Assembly (NCBI RefSeq): GCF_001638985.1
Contig: NW_017265158.1
Span: forward strand, 682,001-746,000
Reading direction: 5' to 3'
DNA from: Phycomyces blakesleeanus NRRL 1555(-)
Lineage: Eukaryota > Mucoromycota > Mucoromycetes > Mucorales > Phycomycetaceae
Length of the DNA: 64,000 nucleotides
Position 1 is the stretch's first letter; every line of letters starts with the position of its first letter. Made by a program: the position numbers and the translations under genes. The notes under the pieces were generated by a model. The model was not told the origin of the DNA. It ran no database searches and saw nothing but the letters and a program-made list of their open reading frames with translations. Below are positions 55,852 to 64,000 of this stretch, in pieces.

Positions 55852-57115
55852 ATTCAAAATAAAATAACCGATCGTTCCGAATATAACATTAACCATCACG
55901 TCCAAGTTCATCAACAAAGGCAACAGAGACAACAACGACAACAACGACAACGACACCAAGAACAGCAACAGCAGCAAGAGCAACAGCAGAATGAAGAAGA
56001 AACCATACCTCAAGAGATTAGAAGAGCCAGGAGAACTAGATATAACAAACTAAACCTAAATCTCTTGAGTGACGGTACTTGTATACATCTATTTCGTTTC
56101 ACTTTGGGTGAAATTGAGAGAATAACAACAGCACTCGGATTGGATCATGTGTACCGTTTTTCAAGTATACAAGTCCGTAAGAACCTTGGGTTTGCAATGT
56201 TGCTCAATCGGTACAGTTTTTCAAGACGCGTGGGCGATATGTCTATACTTTTTGGAATGAGTGAAAGCAATGTATCTGTAGTCTGCCGAGGATTTGAGAG
56301 CATTGTTATGAACCGGATTAAATGGGGATTTCAATTCAATACTAAGCAATTTCGCCCGGAAAACTTGGAAGGGCTTGCAAGTGCAATCTACGATAAAGGC
56401 GCAGAACTGCCAAACATTGTTGGTTTCATTGATGGTACCATGCAAGCAATAGCAAGACCAAGTCAAGATCATGAAGTTCAAAAAGTTTTTTACAATGGTT
56501 GGAAGCACTTGCATGCTTTGAAGTACCAGTCTATTGTTACTCCTGATGGGATCACAAGCAGCTTGCTTGGACCATATGTCGGTTCTAGACACGATCAGTA
56601 CATATATACTATGTCCAAAACAGAAGCAAGAGTGGAAAAATACTTGGATATTGTACCAGATGTCGAATTGCCATTTGCCTTGTACGGCGATCCAGCTTAC
56701 ATGTTTTCCAAGTGCCTGTACTCATCATTTGAAGGCGTATCTCTTAGTGGTATAGTAACCATAAAAGATTGTCGGCAAAGATTGTACAATATATTAATCA
56801 TGTACAATAGATTTGGATAAAAAAATCAACAAGAGTATGTCGAAAGTGCGAGTGGCAATAGAGTGGGAATTTGGGGAAGTACAGAAGTACTTTAAGTATT
56901 CCAAGTATAAGTATGCCATGAAAACAGGAGAAACAAGTCCAGCAACTGTGTACATGCTATCCGCAGTCTTCAAAAATATGATCCACTGTACTGGTCGCAA
57001 TAGATCGCCAACAAGTTCATATTTTGGTTTAGAGCCACCAACTCTTGAGGAGTATATCTCTGGATTAAGACGTGATAAAATAGATGGAGAAGATGAAGAC
57101 GATATATTATTTTAA
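55852..57115 (+). CDS. PIF/Harbinger-type transposase, at least 2 exons, start unresolved
   Basis: The frame is open from 55,852 (no ATG until inside the domain). It begins with a Gln/Arg-rich repeat, then RRARRTRYNKLNLNLLSDG and the Harbinger N-terminus LGEIERITTALGLDHVYR. DDE_4 core: Asp in IVGFIDGTMQAIARPSQ, second Asp in FALYGDPAYMFSK, Glu in KVRVAIEWEFGEVQKYF. A 61-nt intron (56,750-56,810, GTATAG to AATAG) joins GVSLS to DLDKKINKSMSKV and restores the family pattern, so the apparent stop at 56,818 is intronic and not a lesion. It ends EDEDDILF. No premature stop is needed, but the true start is unclear; an upstream exon may exist. A possible partner ORF lies convergently at 57,150-57,455. 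Confidence 0.82.
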
Positions 57116-57149
57116 ATAAATTATTACTTAAATTTTTAAGTTTTTATCA

Positions 57150-57455
57150 TTATTTTTTTGTTTTTTTCAATTTCTCTTCGATATCGCACATCTTCTGAAG
57201 TATCTGCTTCAGCACCCCCATGACTTCAGCATGGCGGGTGGCCTTGGACTCTGGGACTTCATTTCCCACTTTTGGATGATCCTCATCCTCATCCTCGACC
57301 TCGACCTCGACCTCCTCGTTCATATACGCGTTCTCATCCTCCTCGCCTTCACACTCACCCTCACCCTCACCCTCTTCACCCTCTTCACCCTCATCCTCTC
57401 CATCCTCAATACTAACTGGGCTGGCTCGACTGGCAACTGGTCGGGCCGCAGCCAT
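57150..57455 (-). CDS. Acidic coiled-coil ORF, 101 aa, possible second Harbinger protein
   Basis: Begins MAAARPVASRASPVSIED, followed by a long Glu/Asp/Gly tract (about residues 20-65, encoded by TCC/CTC-type repeats on the plus strand) and a C-terminal helix HAEVMGVLKQILQKMCDIEE, KLKKTKK. Harbinger elements often carry a second Myb-like gene facing the transposase; the position (34 bases from the transposase stop, convergent) fits. The Myb domain itself is not seen, so it may lie in an unrecognised exon or be lost. Confidence 0.35.
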   Translation of the reverse strand: MAAARPVASRASPVSIEDGEDEGEEGEEGEGEGECEGEEDENAYMNEEVEVEVEDEDEDHPKVGNEVPESKATRHAEVMGVLKQILQKMCDIEEKLKKTKK

Positions 57456-57571
57456 AGTAGAGCTCTCTGCTGGGAACTCCAATGTCACTCCGCTTTTTTA
57501 AGCCACCTATTGTATATATACGATAACTTGAAAGGAGAAAATAAAAATAAAAACTGTAATACCTATACATA

Positions 57572-58322
57572 ATGAACATGAAAACACCTTCAATCACAGA
57601 CAACATCTGGATCGCTGCTGGTAAGTCAACATGTTTAAAAGAAAAGCTCATTCGAATCTGAATGTACATTTCAACAGGTGATGGCAAGTTGGATCGAGTC
57701 AAGGTAAGCAAACAGACATTATTTTTCCTTTCTGTTTTTTTTAACATGGGTACTAGGAACTTATTGAAAAAGAAGGCGTCGATATCAATGTACAGGATGA
57801 ATGTGGCTATAGTCCACTGTAAGCTACTATATAAACCTTACCTTTTTCATATTTATATTGCTAACATACTCCATAAGCCATGCTGCAGCTTCTTATGATC
57901 AGGAAGAGGTTATTCTTTACCTTTTGTCAAAGAATGCCAATGTAAACATCCCTGATGTAGATCAAGATACACCTCTATTTGTTGCCGAGACAGTAGAGAC
58001 TGCACGTCTGTTGGTAACCCATGGAGCTGATGCTAAGCGCACAAATAGCGAAGAAATTACGGCTGCTGCCCATGCATTCGATGAGGGCTGGCTTGATGTT
58101 GCTCAATACCTTGCATCTGTGACAGGAGAGAATATTCCTTTAAGCTTAAGCGATGAGTCAGTAGAAGAAACAGCTGTTACAGATGGAGGAGATGAGATGG
58201 ATGAGCAGATTGAATCTATAATGAAGCGCATTGAAGAGCAAGGTGGCCTTGAAGATGAAGAAAAATTGCGTGAAATGGTGACAAAGATGGTTCTTGATGA
58301 GATGAAAAAGTCAATTGAATAA
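57572..58322 (+). CDS. Small ankyrin-repeat protein, 4 exons, 193 aa
   Basis: Exons: 57,572-57,620; 57,678-57,703; 57,757-57,818; 57,878-58,322 (194 codons). Starts MNMKTPSITDNIWIAAGDG. Ankyrin repeats: VKELIEKEGVDINVQDECGY then SPLHAAASYDQEEVILYLLS (KNANVNIPDVDQDTPLF), and a third TVETARLLVTHGADAKRTNS. The C-terminus is acidic (DEQIESIMKRIEEQGGLED) and ends EMKKSIE. The layout fits small two-to-three-repeat fungal proteins such as yeast YAR1-type or the S. pombe P1E11.10-type. The promoter is the short gap after 57,455. No function can be proven; such proteins act as binding adapters or chaperones. Confidence 0.85.
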
Positions 58323-58474
58323 AGAAAAATAAGATTTTGATGCATTACATTGAAAAATAGTGTGTCTTATTGTAGTTTTCATGTACTGTATTCAAATACC
58401 GCCCCTATGTAAATACAAGTCGCTTGGCCTTTTTTTATTATTTTATTTTTTCATCTTTTTCTCACCATCCCATC

Positions 58475-60227
58475 ATGGATAAATACCAGGTAATGGCTAA
58501 TTGACCTGAGAAAGTAGCTTGGATTTCTGACCCTTATTGGCTCGGTTCAGAAAATAGAAAAGCTAGGCGAAGGTAGTCTATAAAAATGGACCTTATCTTC
58601 AACAAACTATTTATCTTCCATTCATTTAGGCACCTATGGAATTGTCTACAAAGCCCAGAACCGTGATACAAATGAGGTTGTTGCATTAAAACGCATCCGC
58701 CTTGATAATGAGGAAGAAGGAGTAAATATCCAAAATAGTGCTATAAACTATTTTTCTTCCTTAGCTGAAGCTTTATTATAGGTGCCTTGTACTGCCATTC
58801 GAGAAATTTCCTTGTTGAAGGAACTCAAGCATCCCAACATTGTCAGGTAAGAATCAAGAATAAATTCACGTCAGCTAACCCAACTTTAGACTTTACGATG
58901 TTTTGCACACCGAAAAGAAACTGACGCTCGTATTTGAGTACCTGGATTCCGACTTGAAGAAATTTCTAGACTCTTACGGTGGTGATATTGATACTGTGAC
59001 AATCAAAGTGAGACAATGTAAACGGATTTTAGCCCAAATACTAACATCAATATCGCTTTAGCAATTGATGTATCAACTCTTAAAAGGAATTGCCTTTTGT
59101 CATGAAAACAAGGTCCTTCACAGAGTAAGCTGACTATTTATCTTTATTTATTTATTTATCTTGCTGCGTAAAGCTGTTTACTGAACTTTGGCTGCGCAGG
59201 ATCTGAAACCCCAGAATTTGTTGATCAACAAGGTACAATGATAAAATCATAAGGAGGAAAGCGGATATTACTGACTATTTAAAAATATAAAATATTTATA
59301 GAAAGGAGAGTTGAAATTGGGTGATTTTGGTCTGGCAAGAGCTTTTGGCATTCCAGTTAGAAGCTACTCTCATGAGGTACGGATTGATCAGAGATTTTTT
59401 GGAACTACATATTAACCTCAATGGTATAAAAAGGTGGTTACTCTGTGGTACCGCGCTCCAGATGTGTTAATGGGATCTAGACAATACTCGACATCAATTG
59501 ATCTATGGTCAGCAGGATGTATATTTGCAGGCAAGTCATTTGTATTATATTTGGTATAAAAAGAGCAAGCATATATACACATGCTAATCTAATTCCTCGA
59601 TTTTTTTGTTTGTTAATGTTAAATAGAAATGGCATCTGGAAGGCCTTTGTTTCCTGGAAGCTCTATTCCTGATCAGCTTCAGCGCATTTTCAAATATCCT
59701 TTTTTCTTATACATACATAGCACATAAATTGAACGAACAATAGCTGTTAGCCTTGACTTCTTTGTACAGTATTGGGAACTCCAACCGAGGAAATATGGCC
59801 AGATGTGTCTAGACTCCCTGAATACAAAGTAAGTTGGGTTTATAACGCTATTTTTTATTTTTAAAAAATCAACCTGTATTGAGTAATATTGTCTACGCAG
59901 CGTGATTTTGAAATATTTGCTCGGATATCTCTTGAAAATATGCTTCCCAAGTTGGATAGCCTCGGAATCGACCTCTTAAAAGTAAGTTCATATCTTTTTT
60001 TTAAAAAAAACTATTGGGCAAATAAAATTATGCTTATATTTTCTCTTAGAAACTTCTTGAATACCCTCCTAGAAAGCGTATTACCGCAAAAGCTGCGTTG
60101 CAACGTAAGTCTTATTTGATACACAAGCATTTTACAAACTCATTTTGGTACAAATATAGATTCTTATTTCGATGAGTTGAGAAAGAAAGAATCCTCATCA
60201 GAACCTGTTCCCAATGATAGCAGATAG
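58475..60227 (+). CDS. PHO85: PHO85/CDK5-type cyclin-dependent kinase, 14 exons, 303 aa
   Basis: A Ser/Thr kinase of the Pho85/CDK5 group (phosphate, glycogen and morphogenesis control with its cyclins). Exons: 58,475-58,489; 58,551-58,572; 58,630-58,721; 58,782-58,846; 58,890-59,007; 59,062-59,124; 59,200-59,232; 59,302-59,376; 59,434-59,530; 59,627-59,693; 59,768-59,828; 59,901-59,981; 60,050-60,104; 60,160-60,227 (304 codons). Motifs: Gly loop [21 protein letters not shown] (Lys), [18 protein letters not shown] (PSTAIRE helix with Cys), [44 protein letters not shown]. Intron 9 has a GC donor and intron 10 is AT-AC with a U12-type donor. The T-loop Ser-Tyr-Ser lacks an activating Thr, as in Pho85/Cdk5. 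Confidence 0.95.
59694..59767 (+). other. U12-type AT-AC intron in the CDK gene (74 nt)
   Basis: Donor ATATCCTTTTTTC and acceptor TTTGTAC/AG. Only AT-AC splicing joins [12 protein letters not shown], with AA from exon 10 and A from exon 11. A branch motif CCTTGAC (59,751-59,757) puts the A 11 nt before the acceptor, in the U12 range. Confidence 0.85.
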
Positions 60228-60350
60228 AATAGCAAAACAAACAAGAAAATATCGACTCCTTCCTCCCTCTAAAAAATAACAAATCATTTCTTTGTTGTCT
60301 TATCCCTCCTCGTTTTCTTCTTTTATCACAGTATTATTTAATACATGTAT

Positions 60351-61678
60351 TTAATCTCTAATGAGTTCATGAACATGGTCTGCAATGGCAAGACAGCAAG
60401 TCAGACCAGGACTTTCAATACCTATCAAAGTATAAAAGTTTGCATATCCAGAGTCTCTTTCCTCTCGAATTTCAAAATCTCTAAAAGATTCCCCAGGTCG
60501 TGCTAGTTTTGGACTAGAGCAATTAAGTGAAAAGAAAACTGTGGATTAGATGCGAGAAAAAAACAGAAAATACACTAGTCATAGATTAAATACCGAATGC
60601 CAGCATACGAAGGTTGAAGTTTTTGAGGATCTAGAGGTGGCCAATACCGATGAATAGCATCTCCAAAAGACTTAATCTTATCCTGATTATCTGGAACATT
60701 ATATTCAAGTCTGTCGACATACTCCACGTCGGGGCCGAATTTGATCTGCCCTGCCATGTCCAGTGTAAGATGAGTACCAAGGCCCGCCAAATTCTTTTCC
60801 GGACAAGGATAAATCAAGTGCTGAATATTGTTGGGAGCGTTATAAGAAAAATAATGACCCTTGGCATAGTACAGCTTATATCGATCTGGCATAAGCATAT
60901 TGCTGATCTTGTCGGCATGAAGTCCAGCTGAATTAAATACTCGTTTGGCAAGCACAACTGTGTCCGGCTCATTCTCCAGAGGTGATGTAATTGTTACTCT
61001 ATACTGTCCCTCAGAGGTTTCAATCTTACGCACACGTGTACTTAAAGCTAAGTCACCTCCTTGTTGCTGTGCAGTCTCAGCCAGATACTCCATTAGTGCA
61101 TGACTATCCACAATACCCGTAGAAGGGGAAACAAGCACTGAATGACACTGGATTTCTGGTTCCAGTTTGTTGGCCTGCTGTTTATCCAGGAAATGAGTTT
61201 CGACTCCCAACGAATTAGCCTTCTGGTGCATTTTTGTCAAATATTCATGCTGTTCAGGAGTCTGTGCCACAATCCATTTTCCAATACGCTTATGAGGAAT
61301 CGATTTCCTGGCAGCAATATCATAGAGCATTCGGTTTCCTTGGATACACAATCTTGTCTTTAGACTGTCGATTGGATAATACAGTCCTGCATGAATCACC
61401 TCACTATTGCGAGAACTAACCCAAATATTATTTAATTTTTTAAATTATCTTTTAGTTATCCTTTTAACTTGCCTGGTTTCCTCTCCTATAGCTCCGTTCT
61501 TTTCTACCAAAACAGTGGTTTCTGCTGAACGAGCACGCGTTAATTTTTCTGCTATAGCCAATCCAATGACACCTCCGCCAACAACAAGGTTATCAACCTC
61601 AATATCAGGTGCCTTTGCGCTGTAGAATCGTCTAGAGTGTGTGATGGCTCGAGATGACCACAACGACCATCTTGACAT
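60351..61678 (-). CDS. L2HGDH: L-2-hydroxyglutarate dehydrogenase-like FAD oxidoreductase, 3 exons, 396 aa
   Basis: A mitochondrial flavoenzyme that oxidises L-2-hydroxyglutarate to 2-oxoglutarate. Exons on the minus strand: 61,678-61,473; 61,415-60,594; 60,513-60,351 (397 codons). The N-terminus SRWSLWSSRAITHSRRFYS is Arg/Ser-rich and fits a mitochondrial presequence. Then the dinucleotide-binding fold VDNLVVGGGVIGLAIAEKL, EETSSRNSEVIHAGLYYP (signature of the DAO/L2HGDH family), KLCIQGNRMLYD-like segment, GKWIVAQTPEQHE, STGIVDSHALMEYLA, VFNSAGLHADKIS, YYAKGHYFSY, LGTHLTLDMAGQIKFGPDVE. The last exon reads PGESFRDFEIREERDSGYAN, LIGIESPGLTCCLAIADHV. Intron 1 has a GC donor (GCAAGT). It converges with the CDK gene, 123 bases between stops. 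Confidence 0.92.
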
Positions 61679-62031
61679 TTTGAATGATTCTATAGTATAA
61701 ATTATGTAAGTTTTTAAAAGTAGTCTGGGTCGAAATATTTACCCGCTTTGAGTAACTGAGTCATGAAGTCATCCAAGCCTAACGGGGTTGTCACCCCCCG
61801 CTCCCCCACATTTTAGAAGCAAAAAAAAAGCTATATGAATATTTCAATTATAAATTTGAATAAAATAATTGAATAACACAACAACCTGGTGTATGCGTCT
61901 AATAAAATTACAAAGGTATTTTATTTTATGCAATTAAGAAAGCATAATACCCATAACTTTGGGCTATTTATCCACAGAATAATAACTCGGCGCATTAACA
62001 ATGGGTACGGAAATTTGTATATTTCCAATGC

Positions 62032-62912
62032 TCACATACTTTTGTAGTACACATCTGCCTGCAAATAAGAAGACAGTCCTCCCACATCAATTCGACCTGA
62101 GATAGGAAATGTCCCAACCGGACAACGCGGGAAAAGATAGGCCAAGAATTTACCAGTGGCGTCTACCTCTTCCTTGGGCTTCCCTTTAGACTCGTCAATA
62201 AAAGCGTCCAGCAAAGAAAGAGCATTGGGGACAAAAAGATAGAAACATGGACATGCATATCTTGATGATGTCTCAGATGGCTCCGGTTTTTCCAAAAAGC
62301 TTGTCACAACTCCTTTCGAGTTGGTTTCTATAATCCCGACTTTGGATACATCTTCGTCAGGTACACTGTAGACAGTAACTAATGACCGGTTTGGGTGGGT
62401 TTTTGCGGTCTGAAAAAAATTATTAAAAACAAAGTCCTTGAGGAATAATGTGTCCCCGCCAACTACAAGTACTGAATCTTGGCCAAGTCCAAAATGCTTT
62501 ACAGCAAGGTTAATATCGGGCACAGCACCCAACCGATCTTCGTTGGACATAGTTCCGTCATTGAATACATTGACAAGGGGCACTTGGTGTCGATTAGCCC
62601 AGGATACAAACACGGAATAGGATGCAGCATTAGTGACAAGGTAGATATCAGACGCAGGGATTCCACTGGCTTTAAAAAGGTCTAGCCAATATGTGATAAG
62701 AGCATCTTCTTGGCCAAGGGGTAAGAGTGCTTTTGGAACACCCAGCAAGTGGTGATGAGAAGGAGAGGCTCTGAGATCTTGTTGAAGCCGTGTGCCATAG
62801 CCTGCTACAAGCAGTAGAACTGAAACAAAACAAAACAAAATAGTTGTCCATGTAAATATCTAGGATATGATCCTGTGGGGGATCTTAGTTTTAGCTTACC
62901 TTTTATAACCAT
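62032..62912 (-). CDS. Nucleotidyltransferase (GT-A NTP-transferase family), 2 exons, 266 aa
   Basis: Exon 1 is 13 nt (62,912-62,900, MVIK plus one base); exon 2 62,819-62,032; sum 267 codons. The start is preferred over reading from 62,838, because splicing gives VLLLVAGYGTRL directly. Motifs: G-x-G-T-R-L loop (residues about 10-16), KALLPLGQEDALITYWL, SVLVVGGDTLFLKDF (metal-binding Asp region), VGIIETNSKGVVTSFLEKPE. Such enzymes join a sugar 1-phosphate or similar to an NTP. The exact substrate is not clear; the close set is mannose-1-phosphate guanylyl- and glucose-1-phosphate thymidylyltransferase types. The family is typical of single-domain fungal proteins. Confidence 0.88.
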
Positions 62913-63767
62913 TTAAAAGAGATGGAAAGAAATGTACAATATATTAGAGTAAAAGATAAAGAAATATATATAAAAAGATCCGGTTAATATCCTATTTAAG
63001 ATAGCTTTATATATATATATATATATTATTCATTCATTCAATAGCTTGCGCCTTTTCAAATAAAATTATGTACCCATTAAAAGCTTATTTATATTCTCGG
63101 ATTCATGGATTAACTTTGAGTACTGTAGACTGGACAATTAAATTAGGCTGGTTTACAAAGCATTGCATAATGCCGTATTGTTGATATCAAAAGGTAATAT
63201 ATATCATTGATATCTGGTGCTGTGTATATGTCTTCAAACGTAGCTTGGAGTAGTGTCAATCTGTGCCAATATTATGAAGCCGAATTGTTGGATTTATGAT
63301 ATAGAATATTGATTGAGACAAACAAAAATAAGATATTCCTGTAAAATATTGGTGTCTAGAACAAGTAAAAATAAATAAGATTTTATTTTATTTTGCTGTC
63401 AAAGCAAACGATATTTTCTCCAAAGTTATTTATTGATTATGGTTACATGTAGTCCCACTGGTAGTCCCAACAAATCAATATTCGAATTAAAATTAGACAA
63501 GCCAAAATCCCTTAATATTATATTAGTTGCTGTCCTTACGAGTGTCAAGAAGTTCTCGATTCAATTAAAAGACTTGTATTTTCGATTAGAAAATGCAGCT
63601 TCACAACGTGTATCTATTGAGCACAGACAATTTTAAATAGCGAATATTCATTATAAGAGAAAGAGAGGGAAAAAAAAACTGCCATTGGCTAGTAAGACAA
63701 GTGACGTTGGACGCAGGACAAGGCGTACAAGGTCAGCATGTGGCTAATACTTTTGTTTTCAGGTTTT

Positions 63768-63812
<45 letters not shown>

Positions 63813-63985
63813 ACATCGCCTTCATAATAATCATCAATATAATCAAAAGCTTTCTATCGCATTCTCACTCTCACTAGTTCTTTTATACATTTTTATATAT
63901 TTGATAGTGGATATAAAAACCGAGGTAACTGAGCGGAGTAGGATAAGAAGCCTTTGACTTACTACAAATCACAGACGTGTGAGTA
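62913..63985. other. Intergenic region with CA/TA microsatellite
   Basis: (AC)n at 63,768-63,790 directly followed by (TA)n at 63,790-63,812. A shorter (TA)n at about 63,010-63,027. A minor 67-aa frame at 63,433-63,636 has no family features. Confidence 0.7.
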
Positions 63986-64000
63986 ATGAACTTCCTCAAC
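63986..64000 (+). CDS. Possible start of a gene at the right edge (MNFLN...)
   Basis: ATGAACTTCCTCAAC begins 63,986 and runs off the window. It is preceded by a gene-like upstream sequence (GTAATGAAC). Only five codons are visible, so this is speculative. Confidence 0.2.

Noticed and set aside
56813..57115. Separate 100-aa ORF after a frameshift in the Harbinger gene
   Set aside because: A 61-nt intron at 56,750-56,810 joins it in frame to the upstream part.
63433..63636. 67-aa frame near the right edge
   Set aside because: No family features, no splice context, and low-complexity surroundings.

Overview
The window looks like a chromosome segment of an early-diverging fungus. Mucoromycota, probably Mucorales, fits best; this is inference. 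The DNA is AT-rich. Host genes carry many short introns (about 57-110 nt) with GTAAGT-type donors, including one AT-AC intron of the U12 type, a class kept by some Mucoromycota but lost in most Dikarya. The transposon mix (DIRS-like, Crypton-like, Tnp2/CACTA-like, pogo, Tc1 and IS630-like, MULE with an OTU domain) is also typical of that group.

Two halves differ sharply. Bases 1 to about 44,000 are a transposon graveyard with almost no host gene: one tRNA-Arg(ACG) at 3,402-3,474 stands out. It holds four Tnp2-related transposases (1-1,241; 9,778-13,550; 14,296-17,620; 28,708-31,595), a Crypton-like gene with a GCR1-type C-terminus (19,285-21,895), an intact pogo element (5,734-8,596), a decayed Tc1 element (25,632-26,975) inside an IS630-like gene, two adjacent DIRS-like retroelements (32,678-37,427 and 37,519-42,245), a MULE/OTU remnant (42,300-43,901) and at least nine LTRs or LTR fragments of related families, most apparently solo. 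Insertions are nested and several keep exact target duplications, so the order of events can be read.

Bases 46,001 to 62,912 are gene-dense and ordinary: TFIIA large subunit (TOA1), an EAF3/MRG15 chromodomain protein, a lipid-droplet hydrolase, the DEAD-box helicase RRP3/DDX47, an ankyrin protein, a PHO85/CDK5-type kinase with 14 exons, an L-2-hydroxyglutarate dehydrogenase and a nucleotidyltransferase. One Harbinger transposase with a convergent acidic ORF sits between RRP3 and the ankyrin gene. Exon models were built by hand from frame, splice sites and family conservation; all eight host models sum to whole codons.

The points most worth following are the U12-type AT-AC intron, GC-AG introns in three neighbouring genes, the three-layer nested insertion with an intact pogo transposase, the two DIRS elements with internal complementary regions, and the fact that the diagnosable premature stops in dead elements look like G:C to A:T transitions.
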